Assembly (NCBI GenBank): GCA_903813345.2
Contig: CAIIXF020000001.1
Coordinates: 30,121,915 to 30,185,914, forward strand
Length of the DNA stretch: 64,000 nt
Direction: 5' to 3'
From: Owenia fusiformis
Taxonomy: Eukaryota > Annelida > Polychaeta > Sabellida > Oweniidae
Positions 35,659 to 47,500 of the stretch are shown here, in pieces. The notes under the pieces are model-generated. The model searched no databases and was not told where the DNA came from. It saw only the letters and a list, made by a program, of their open reading frames with translations. Position numbers and translations under genes: made by a program. Position 1 is the first letter of the stretch. Every line of letters starts with the position of its first letter.

Positions 35659-37186
35659 ATGTTGCCAGGTTGTATGATGTTGCTCTATCCAGTTGCTCTC
35701 CTACTGCTTGTTCAGGGTGCAGTGGCCCAGACCAGGTGAGTGGGTACAAATTTTGAAAATTGATAAGCATCTTAAATAATATCAAATAATATATAGGACT
35801 TTGAACCAAAAAGTTGATCGAGTATTCAAACCTTGTTTTTTGGTGGAATACTATATGTAATAAGTTCGCAGAGATAATCCACATCATACATGATCGAGTT
35901 CAATATTGACAAGTTTATTTTGTTTTGTCTAAATATCATCTCAATGATAGGTGTCAGTGTGCTGCAATGGTAGAAGATGACTACCTCAACCTCTCCCCAG
36001 TGCTAGAGTTAATGGGTGATGCTGACAATGGCCCTTCCTGTGATAACCAAGCTCTCAATGACTGTGAGGACGCATGTATACTTGAGGGGGCATTTGGAAC
36101 CCATCCTGCCCTAAACATCAGTGGACTCATAAACTATGTAACACAATATAATATCCCTGCATCTCGGGGGGGGGGGGGTTCACTGTATGCAGACTAGGCT
36201 GAACCCTTAGATATCAATATGCTCCCAAACGCCATACCAAATAGTGGTCCAATGCCATACCAAATGTCCGAATCCAATGAAAAACGAAAAATTCTACATT
36301 GGCATACTTCAAAATATGCTAAAATTTTGGTCCATTGCCATACAAAATGTTAAACAAGGGATTGACTTGCAAAATGTCACCATCTGCCATTTGTTACAGA
36401 TGCCAACCATCAACTGCTGAACCCCATTCACAAAAAAGTTGGTGACTTTAACAATATGTCACCACTTGTGGTAGGCACATAAAAAGATACCACACATGAG
36501 CTGAGGATCCCCTGTCAATGTTTATATGTGATGTAGTGAACCCCTAGAGATATTTTAGATTTGTTAAACAAGTTGTAACTGCTATTCATACACTGAAGTA
36601 TATGTTTAATACCTATATTTTACCACAGAAAAATGCAACTTGGACCAGAGGTGCTGCCTACTGTGATATGATCAATGACGATGGAAATATCGTCATAACG
36701 GACCCTCCAGGCCAATTTGTTGAGGTATTTAGTAGAATTGAGGGATGTGTTGGAGCTGATTTCTGGTGGGTGACACTCCCAGAGGTACATATGAATTTCT
36801 CTATGATAGATGATAAAACTTGTGAACATTGTTTGACTCAAGTTCATTCCTCATTATAAGAGTCGGTGAAAGAATAATGAAGCAATATTTGTGGTGTCCA
36901 ATATTAGGTTTGTATATATTGTGGAATAACTAACCATTAAACATCACTTTCTATTGAGGAAAATACATTTAATGTACAATGTCGATGCAAAAAGTTTTGT
37001 CAAACCAGCTGTTTATGGGTGTGTGTGGAGTTCTTTAGATATCATTTCAACAAAATTGAGCATTTCAGGAGGAAAATCCATTTTACATGTACAATGAAAT
37101 ATATTTTATAAAAAACATTTCTTCAGGTCCAAGGTGATGACGAACTGTGCTGCAATGGTGCCACATGGAACGAAAACTGTGTCTAG
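35659..37186 (+). CDS. Small secreted cysteine-rich protein, four exons
   Basis: Exons 35659-35735, 35951-36137, 36629-36784 and 37127-37186 give about 159 residues. The N-terminus is a clear signal peptide (MMLLYPVALLLLVQG, probable cleavage near AVAQT). The split Arg codon (AG|G) at the first junction and phase-0 donors and acceptors at the others support the model. The mature part has about eleven Cys (RCQCAAM; GPSCDN; NDCEDACIL; AAYCDM; IEGCVG; ELCCNG; NENCV) and Trp-rich patches (FWWVTLP, ATWNE). Exon 2 would otherwise run into a poly-G tract. I recognise no family. It looks like a complete extracellular protein with several disulfides. Its 5' neighbour is unrelated. Confidence 0.7.
36374..36480 (+). 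mobile_element. TGTCACCAC-family short element, copy 2
   Basis: About 107 bp in intron 2 of the small secreted-protein gene: tgtcaccatctgcc, tgttacagatgcc, aaaaaagttgg.gact, atgtcaccacttgtgg. The order matches the other copies. A poly-G tract (about 36169-36178) lies 200 bp upstream in the same intron. Confidence 0.7.
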
Positions 37187-38740
37187 AGATATTCAATCAG
37201 AATATATATTGATACAGATTGTTTTACTATTATGTGAATTGAAAGATAATAGATATGTTAGTAAGATTTCATGCCATTAAGTGAATTTTGTTTACAATCA
37301 ATGTTCATGGTAACAATTTTAGACCTTTAAGATATTTCAAACAGGTGTCTAATTTAATAAACACAAATTCAGTTGTTATTGGTATGGTATCATGGAAAAT
37401 GAGTGCATGGTGTCAATTGAAAGTCTCACCAATATCTTCTCCTTTCAATACTTAATACTTGCTGTATACCCTCAAACCCTCGTCACCAATGGGAAACAGA
37501 ACATGAGAGAATATTTTAATTGATTCAGAACATGTCATTCCCTTTTCTTGATCTTCATTCTAAAAAACAAATCTTCCACAAGTGAGGGCAGAAACGAAGA
37601 CATACAAAATGTCACCACATGCCATTTGTTACAGGTGCTATTGTCATAGTGCCACAAAAATCAATAATCTACAAAAAGTTGGAGACTATAACAATATGTC
37701 ACCACTTCTGGTGGTGACATAATTAAACTTTAAGTCGATTCTTAATGGTATTTTCTCATGACTAAGATTCTGGTACCTTTACCCAATAAATATACAATAT
37801 AGCCATCTTTCGTCCTTAAAATCCACTTTTGCAGAATACAATTGAACTCGATTTTGCTTACCACCACTATGTTGCGCTGACATGAATATTGATAAGTAAC
37901 CACACAAGATCCTAGGGTACACATTTTGCTTTCTGGTAATCATACCTGTATAACATCATTCATTTTAGCAGAATGAACAATCAAATTTTTGTTTCGTGTT
38001 AAATATCCTATCAATTGTATGAAGGTTTAGATATATATAAAATAAAATAACAAATAGACTAGAAACTAATACATATGATTGATTGTATTCCAAAATATTT
38101 ATTACAATTCTTTGTGAGCAATATGTACATTTAATTAAAATTAGGATCTAAACAGGAGTATTTATGGTGAATGTAAACAGTATATGCGTATTTCAAAAGT
38201 ATGAAAACATTATATTATATAATATGTCACAACATGTAAATTTTATGTATAATAATATAATTTGATATATTTCTATTTGCTATCAATAAATATAGTATAA
38301 TGTAAAAACAGTGTACAAGTAGTCTTAAAATATTGCATATATTTTATAATACCCTGTTAAGTTATGTGTTCAACCATGATAACAGCCAGATCATTTCATA
38401 TTTTCCATTAAAAGTTGAATTCATATACATGTACTTTATGATTCCTCATACTACTACAGTGTATGTATTCAAAAGACAGACAGTATGAAATAGCCTCATT
38501 CAATGTACAATTATACATGTACATGTATGTTGAATTATATCACAATTGATTTCAATATCACAAGTAAAATATAATATGTCATGTCGTAAATGTCATAAAA
38601 TGCATCCTACACAAACACATGAGAATCCTACAATTCTTTTTGACGGTACATAGCTCTGGGAATAAGCAATTTCTTTCTCAAATCATATTTGACTGCTAAT
38701 CTTTGGTTGTTTTATTTCAATATAATGCTTTTTATCAGTA
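37187..38740. other. 3' flanks of two convergent genes
   Basis: The 3' ends of the plus-strand secreted-protein gene and the minus-strand ROCO gene face each other here. The stretch is very AT-rich and contains one short TIR element and several tttatt strings (AATAAA on the minus strand, for example near 38708 and 38096) that may end the ROCO transcript. No coding exon seen. Confidence 0.5.
37610..37720 (+). mobile_element. TGTCACCAC-family short element, copy 3
   Basis: Complete-looking copy of about 111 bp with tgtcaccac at the left and ggtggtgaca at the right. The right end is itself a small hairpin (gtcaccacttctggtggtgac). Confidence 0.75.
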
Positions 38741-41595
38741 CTAGCTTATACTGCAGGCTCTACTTAGTTCCTTTCCAGCTACAGCCATTCTCTTAGGCCT
38801 GTATCTATCATTCTGCGAACCAATCAAATCTCTCCGTCTGTCTCCATTTATATGAACACCTTCTCCACTATCAATGAATTCAATATCATTAGAGACATTT
38901 GAGTCACTCCGTTTCATGCTTTCATCTGGAATCGGGCTTTCTGGTAGAGTTCTTGAAGCGTTATGGTCTACACTCGACTCAGAATGTGGACTTGTTCTGA
39001 TAATCTTTGGTTTCATGTTCTCTGTGGTCTCCCCATGTGTGTCACCTTAATTAATAATAATGTGAAAATAATATTTGATCTACAAGATGTTATTTTAGCA
39101 TTCTAATAACGCTGGAATTATACCATATAATTCACAAATAAAGATGTAGAGTAGATCACAGGGTGGATCATTTAAGTTGTATATTGTATTGTGGGACATA
39201 GTGTTTTACATACCTTTTTTGGTTTTACCTTTATATTATTCATGTCACAGTAGAGATATTTTGTAACAGTAAAAAACATAGTAAGTCCGACATAATGCAA
39301 CGGCCCTTAAAAGGATGCAAGTTTCAGTAACTTGTGTCATATAACTTGTATTTTGTAATGTAAGCCTAAGTATTATCTCACTTTTCTCTGTTGCTGCCCT
39401 CAATTTCTTAAGTTGGTCAATAATAGCAGCTTCTCTCCAGTGATCAAAGGGAGCTACAGGGTCCATATCACTGGTCACTGAGGATTTGGTCTCTTCCTGG
39501 TGCTCCTTGCACAACCACAGTATCTTACCACTCCATGGCATCTGACATCTAAATCACATTGAGAAAATACTGAATGAGAAATGTCAAGGTCTTTATGGGT
39601 CAGGCTGTTTTATGTGTTCTCTTCAAAGCCACTGAATATTGCATTGAAATCATTGTTTTAAATATGTGAGCCCAAGACAGATATATAGGCCAAGGTTATT
39701 CTGTGACCAACTGTGGTGGTCAATAAATCATCAAGAAAAACAATGTATTGCCAACTCATTATTTTTGCAGATTGAGTATTTTTTAGATAAACAAGAAACA
39801 AATTTATAAGCTACACTAGTAACAAAAATAAACCTCTAACCACACCATGAAACGTTTTGTACCAATTTCTTCCCCCTACTCTTTTTCTGAAATGCTTGAG
39901 AGGAAAAAAGACTTGATATACATGAGTAAACCTTGTCCTCTTTAGCATATACTGTTTATGTCCATGTTTACCTTGCAAGGCCACCATATGGGGCATTGGC
40001 CTGTATGTTTCCATCCATGTGCATTATATGCTGCCTCAAGATCTTGTAAACATTATTCAACTGGTTCACACTGCCAGTATGCCTGAAAGTAAAGAAAGTA
40101 ATACTGGTACATTCTTTGGTACACTGTACATTGCCAGTATGCCTGAAGGTAAAGAAAGAAATACTGGTACATTTTTGGGTACACTGTACACTGCCAGTGT
40201 TCCTGCAAGTAAAGAAAGAAATACTGGTACATTTTTGGGTACACTGTACATTGCCAGTGTTCCTGCAAGTAAAGAAAGAAATACTGGTACATTCTTTGTT
40301 GCACTGTACATTGCCAGTGTTCCTGCAAGTAAAGAAAGAAATACTGGTACATTTTTGGGTACACTGTACATTGCCAGTGTTCCTGCAAGTAAAGAAAGTA
40401 ATACTGGTACATTTTTGGGTACACTGTACATTGCCAGTGTTCCTGCAAGTAAAGAAAGAAAAACTGGTACATTTTTGGGTACACTGTACATTGCCAGTGT
40501 TCCTGCAAGTAAAGAAAGTAATACTGGTACATTTTTGGGTACACTGTACATTGCCAGTGTTCCTGCAAGTAAAGAAAGCAATACTGGTACATTTTTGGGT
40601 ACACTGTACATTGCCAGTGTTCCTGCAAGTAAAGAAAGTAATACTGGTACATTTTTGGGTACACTGTTCATTGCCAGTGTTCCTGCAAGTAAAGAAAGTA
40701 ATACTGGTACATTTTTGGGTACACTGTACATTGCCAGTGTTCCTGAAGTAAAGCAATACACTCTATGGTACACAAGAACCATCTAAAATGGGAATGTAAT
40801 TTTACCTATAATGCAGATTACATTAGATTTGTGTAGATACTTTCTCATTTTTTCAATCTTAACATCTGGTCCAAAATATTGTACAATTCCCAGTGAGGTA
40901 ATCATTAAACAGAGCCAATAACTACAAAATATGCAATGTATATTTATGAATAGTTTCATGGGTAAACATTATATTACAATAACTATATGCAGTAATTGTT
41001 CCTTTCACATTTAGATTAATACATGGTGATAAGTCATTTACCGTTCAAGTGTTTCCATTATGAGCTTGCCAGCAGGTACATCAAGGCATGCAAGGCCCAC
41101 ATCACTGTGCTTAAGTATCATGTGTATCCTAGCTAGGTAAGGTGCACACAGCTCTAATAGATCAACAACAGACTCCTTATTTAGGTTGATCCTAAAGCAG
41201 TTTTTCGAAGTATGCCATCCACCTTCATGTTCACATAGAAACTTGAAACACATTTCTGGAATATCCTTCTCATCGGGAATAGTGTTTGTATCTGACTTAC
41301 TCTCATTGTACACATCAATGACAAATAGCCGTGGGTATTGTTTGTGCCAAGTTTGATGGGGATCGATCATTGTGATCTGTCTCAGGAACTTCCTCTGAGC
41401 TAACTCATACAATTCTTGATAAGCATTCTGAGACAGTTTTGTTTTTACATCAGATGTGTTATTCTTGTTCATTTCAGTCTCTTTTTCTTTTAGTTCTTGA
41501 ATTGTTTCCTTGCATGTTTCTAATAAATGGGGGAATGCTGCATTGTTGGGAGCTTGGAATGAATATTTCGGATATCCCAATGACAACAGTCCAAT
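38741..41595 (-). CDS. ROCO gene, exons R16-R19: conserved C-terminal region and Ser-rich tail
   Basis: Exons 41042-41595, 39972-40082, 39382-39548 and 38741-39045. The first has a coiled stretch (ETCKETIQELKEKETEM), then YPRLFVIDVYNE, MCFKFLCEHEGGWHTS, INLNKESVVDLLELCAPYLARIH and LACLDVPAGKLIMETL. This resembles the YPRLW..., FRLYFLCE...H.GY... region found C-terminal to COR in invertebrate ROCO proteins. The third has PWSGKILWLCKEHQEE. The last is Ser/Asp/Arg rich with possible phosphorylation sites (RSDSNVSND, RTSPHSES). A 60-bp minisatellite sits directly before the second exon and shares its acceptor. Confidence 0.78.
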
Positions 41596-44500
41596 CTGCA
41601 AATATAGGTACAAATAAGGCATTCAAATCCAAAATGTCACCACCTGCCATTTCTTACAGATGCCAAATGCCCAACACCAACCGCCGTCCACAAAGGTGGA
41701 GACTATAACAATGTGTCACCACCACAACAAAGGGATATTGCATCTGATATACAACATTTCTATTTAAATCTAAGTATGCAAAGAATTAATTTCTTAAAGT
41801 TACCTGTGTAACCATGGAAATTATGATGTCATAGTGAGAGGAACAATAACCTAACAAATTTTTAATTTACGAAAGCGCTTTCAGTTGTTTACCTCTGTAG
41901 CCTCCCAATTACACCCAGTCCCCATTATAGCCAACACAATGGGTGCACCTGCAGTTATGTGGGCAAACCTAAACTCACTTTGACAGTTGGCTGAGCTCAC
42001 ATACTGGAAAATAGATATGTAGAGTTATGAAATTTTCCTTTTATGGTGCATCTCCAAAATAGAGAAATGCTAGATGTCCTGGCAGTGCCAAAGTTGCGAT
42101 ATGACACAAACTTTTATTAATTTTCATTTTATTCCAATAAATCACATGATGAAATTTTGTTTATCCTATGCCAAGTAGAGTTTTAGGGAGATAAGTTGGT
42201 AAGATATATCCCGTATCCTGATTTTGAGGTTTCCATATCCAGAACCTCCATATCTCCCGCTTCGGTGCATATCTTCCCGCTTCTGGTAATGCAATAAAAT
42301 GACTTTGCATATGAATAATTTGTTTATTTTTACACCTTGAACTATTGAAATGGCCATATGCCCCTGGAAACTCTACTTGGTATAGGATAAAGCAGTTATG
42401 TACGGTCGGTTTGGATATTGGGTTCATCCCTCGTGAGATATGCACATCTACCTTCGGTCCCTACGGTCTCTCAGGTAGATATGCATATCTCCCTCTGGAT
42501 AAACCCCATATCCATAACCTCCCAGTACATAACCCTTATATATTTTTGTTTATATTATATTACCTTACCTCATCTGATATACATGCAATTATCACCTTGG
42601 AGTTTTTAATGCCATTCACAATGTCCTCAAATAGACCATTCTCACCAACTTGTTCTATGTCTAACCAGCACTACAATTAAAAGAAAGAACAATATTATTT
42701 ATCATCTTATCTTTCGCACTTCACAGATCATTCTATTCTCTGACAAGTTAAAGAATTAAGGGTAACATACTAACCTTGACACCACTGGCCTCCAACTGTT
42801 CCTTCAAGAGCCTTGGATCCCCTGCCCCAACAGAGCCAGGCTTACCCCTAGCTTTACCAGCCTTCACTGCACTACCACTGTTGGACCAGCAGTAACTCAG
42901 AAACACATCAAATTTCTCAGATTTGTTCTTCTTGACAGCCTTCTGTGTTAATCTGCTCTTGAGTTCCTTTAGCTTGTCAGGGTATTGGGACATCCTCTGC
43001 ATGTTAATATACACCTACAACATCAAGGCATGTTACATTTCATATTAAACTATCGTTAAACTGGGACTTATCAAAATACAGATGTACATGAACATTGGTC
43101 TTCCATTCAATTTTTTCCATACTAAATCTACCAATGGTGAATTAAATGTGATTATGTGAGCAAATGCTGGCTCAATCATGTTAACATGACTATGATCTGA
43201 TTTATCAGTTATGAAGAAATCTGAGGTATTATCAAAATACCATGTACCAATTTCTTCCTTAATAGCCTCAGTCACATTTGCTCTACGGCTGTCTACAAAT
43301 CTACATTGAACTGCATATCCATATATCTTATGCTGCATATTTCTCTTGATTTTGAGAGCTCCTGTCGACATACAGTTGCCGTAAATCAAATGTGACTGAG
43401 ACATTACTTGACAGAAGATAATTTCATTGAGACATCTCAAAGTTCAGTTAATTACCTGATGAGAGACCATCATTCCAATGTTTGTGTTCTGCCAGTCCCT
43501 GTTAGTGCCCACCATGGCCAGAATTGTAGGCTTGTGGAGAAAGTTCCTGGCATGAAGGTACATACTTTGACAGATGGGATCATGTACAAAGTCTGTAGAG
43601 ATGAATACTAGGATATGCTGGAAATATAGAGGGGGTAGGTATAGAATAAAGATGCATGTATTTGAGATACAGAAGTGAGGTATCAATGTATCAAGGGGTG
43701 TCATGAGAATGCAGCCTTTAATAATCTGCAAATCTGCTATTGGCAATGACAAGTCATTGCAATGCAAAGGCATACAGCTGAATTACAGGTATGAACATGC
43801 AAAATGTCACCACCTGCCATTAGTTACACACAGCAAATGCTGAACACCAACTGCCGAACACCATCGAGAAAAAAGTTGGAGACTATAAAAATGTTACCAG
43901 AAATGCAGAGGGCTAGCGCAAGGTATATTATGTACAACTTAATGAAATTAGCTAAATCATTTCAAATCAATTATTACTGTGGGTTTCTCATAACACATTT
44001 GTTAACATAACATGGCTTACATGTCTAAGATTACTTACCCTTGAATCTTGCATTGCAGTCATGATATCCTCCACATCAACATTTGTGAGATTTTCCTTGA
44101 AACAACATGAGTAGCCAGCTTCTTCTAGATCTTTCATCAGTTTTCCTGGATGAAGCTGGCTCTCATCAGACTTATCAGCTGGTATATCAGCCTGACAGTA
44201 GAGGAAGAATATGTCATGTAGGAAGTTCTGCTTCAAGTCATCTAAACCTTGCACAGCATTCTGTATTTGTAGATCAAAATCATTGGCATCACTTGGCAAA
44301 ATTGCAGCTGAAACATGAAAAAAAGGCAAAACTCAAAAAAACTGCATAGCTGATGAATGGCCTGATTACAAAAAAGAAGAGGACATTGAAGAGGGTAAGA
44401 ATATGGATGGAAAGTGCCTGGTAAGCTCTAGAATGTTCTGATATAATTTTTTAAGTGACAAAAACCAAAAGGCAAAGCTCAATAAAAAACGCCTTTTCAC

Positions 44501-47500
44501 AAGCACATTAGCAGAGAAACCCACGTCTGTTTAAGCTTCATACAATATATGACTAGATAAGACATTGAAATTTTATTTCTGCTATATGTTTAATTATTTA
44601 GTGTTGAAACGGTGGCAATCCTGTCATTTATTGTTTTATTCCTAACATGTATTTAGCACTAGAAATTGCACACATTAAATTATTGCCACATATCAGAGAT
44701 TTTGTGTACCTTGGACTTCTTGTATAGATATTGAGTGGAAATGTTTGTGACATTGTAGGAATAAAGCTCTTCTATCTACCACCCTTCTCAATATATCACT
44801 GGTGAACATCATTGGAGAATTAACCTCCTGAAATCATCATAGTTGGTACATAAACACCCAGCATAAACAATCAATTGTAATCAATACAAGGGTCATCTAC
44901 TCATTTATACTTAACACTATGGAATAACTTGTACATGTACAATAACAACCTCTTTGAAGACTTTAAGCCATGCACTCACCTCTTTGATACAATCTTTACA
45001 TGGGAGCATGTATTTGTATTTGACTCCATGGAATGACTCGTACAATAGACTCTCTATCACCTCATGTATGAGCAGGATCATATTGTCTGGCTTCACTCCC
45101 ATAGCTTCAATTTGCAGCTTGGACTGACTATAACATAACAGTATTATCCTAAACTCATCCAGGCCCGTTGCCAGGGGGGGGGTTCCATGGGTTCGAGCGA
45201 ACCCCCCCCCCCCCCTCCCATGGCCAAAAAATCTTTCAAAATCATGCAGTTTTTCACCATTCTGAGCAGTTTTTAAGTGATTTTGGCCATTTTGGCCCAA
45301 AATTGTCACAAAGGAACACCCCCTGGAAATTTTCAAAAAGTGAACCCCCCTTGGCAAATCCTGGCTACGGGCCTGTCATCTGTGTACTTTTAATTGTATA
45401 TTGATTTTAAAGATATTAAATCAAACAAATTACTAAAGAGTTAGAAAATATCAAATACTGATCAACTTACTCAAACTTTGTTATGAGCGCCATCTGGTTA
45501 TTCTTTTTCAGTAGTGAGCCATTTTTCCACATGAGGGCATTGTCTGTATACTGACACAAACGCACCTACATGAGAGCATATCAATTAATGAACAAAATTA
45601 AGGAAAACATAAATAATCAAATACAGTCTAATCAGAAAACAGAAACATTCATTGAATGGTGTAATAACTATTTTGTTCAAACTACTGAAGATTTATAAAA
45701 TATTGATTTATAAATGTTAAACTATATCGTAAGTACAGATGAATATGCCTTTAAATCAAGCTAACCTATAATGTATTGAACTAACCTGCACTCTGTTGAA
45801 GAGACCAGCTGGCAAATAATCAAATACATAGACAAGCTTTCTCTCATATTCTTCAGGGCCAAGTAAAGGCATGTCAATCTGGAATAAAGTAAGAGTATGG
45901 TTAATATGATGTTCAGCACACCACTATAATATTGCATAATGTATCTGGAAAACACATGTATTGTAATATTGAATACAATCTAGGTAATCTTAATTCTGAA
46001 AGTATCATCGAAAGCTAACATGATGAATTGAAATTAACTCATCTTTATTTATTTCACAATCGATTACCAATTATTCTAAACAGTGCTTGCTTTTTTCTCA
46101 TTCCAAAAGACTGGTGCAATCATTTGAGTAATGAGTGAGTTATTAAAAAACTGCTTATAAATATATCACCTTTGGTCTTGCAGATGGAAGCAGACAAGGA
46201 ACTATATTTGCTTCCTCATCCGGGAGTGGAAATGTCAAATCAAACGTTTCTGTCAAATGCAACAACCAATCATGGAGTTCAGGTTGATATTTCTTCCAGA
46301 TAGTGCTGACATCTTTATGTTGTAGTTTTCCATCTTGTATAATGTTGTCGTGCACAGAAACAATGCAGGACATGACATCAACTATCCACTGGGGATTGAT
46401 AACCACTTTGTCCCTCAATCGCTGCTTCTCAAAGTGCTGTATTACACCAAGGTCATTTAGGAATCTTATAACCTGGCCGACCTGGAATGAGAATTCCTTA
46501 CTTTTAATATATTTTTCAACTATTACAAGTGAAAACTTAAGTTTTGTCTTTAATATGAAAACTGTCCTCTTACGCAAATACTAGTATATAAGTAAATTTG
46601 AAAGGCTGCATATGGTACACTCTAAAAATTGGGTTTACATTTTTGAGATGTTCAATATACATTAAATGTTATTTACATGTGTACAGTATGTGTATATGTG
46701 TGACAGGATGTTTTAGATTTTCAAACCCTACTGTGGAGAGTTATATTTTTATGTATTTCAATTATATTTTCAAACCCTGCTAGGAGAATAGCTTTGATTT
46801 ACACACAGTGTGCATATGCAAGGGGATTAACCTTGATTGCATTTACTTTCCAAATCACCAGTGCTAGCCTTGATTTTGAACTGTAAAGACATGGTAAGAA
46901 ATTTTCATATATTTTTGTCACTTTTTACCCTTTAGAATATGCCAACATTATGCCAATTGTATTCATTTTATTCTCCATAACTTTAGCTCCAATTTGATGT
47001 AAATATTATTTTGTATTTCAAATACTTTTGAGTAATTTCTTTGTAAAACTTGAACAATGTGTTGAAACAATTGTCCATAAGGTGATGTTCATTTCATGCA
47101 CCTGTGCGTTATTCATTTACAATTAAAACCACCATTTATGTCATTTCATATGACTTATCTTGGTACACACGTTTTACAGGAGACACTGTGTGCGTACTAA
47201 AGATGTATGGCTAGCACTCAGAGACTGTATAGCTTATTTTATAAGGTACATTCCACATTTTATTTTATATTGCTCAATTGTAAACCTTCATGGTACATTT
47301 TGCATAAAGTAACTGAATTATATTTATATTTGGTAATTTCAATAGAGAAATGTATGTAGTGCGTCAAGCACAGTATAAGGGTTTTCTTGGGAACAGAATA
47401 AGGGCCCTTTAAGTCCCATAGCCCTTAGTACTAAGAAGTTTATCATAAAACTGTATGTTTCATTATTGTATTTTACCTGCTTTACAAACAGCTATTTGTA

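Noticed and set aside
40019-40786. Long open frames on both strands over the 60-bp array
   Set aside because: Four frames are open only because the unit is 60 bp. Only the minus frame that continues into exon 39972-40082 was kept as a possibility.
44917-45357. 146-codon minus frame spanning the 45160 element and exon 44980-45127
   Set aside because: The upstream half lies in the inserted element. The real exon starts at the acceptor at 45128-45129, joined by a split Asp codon.
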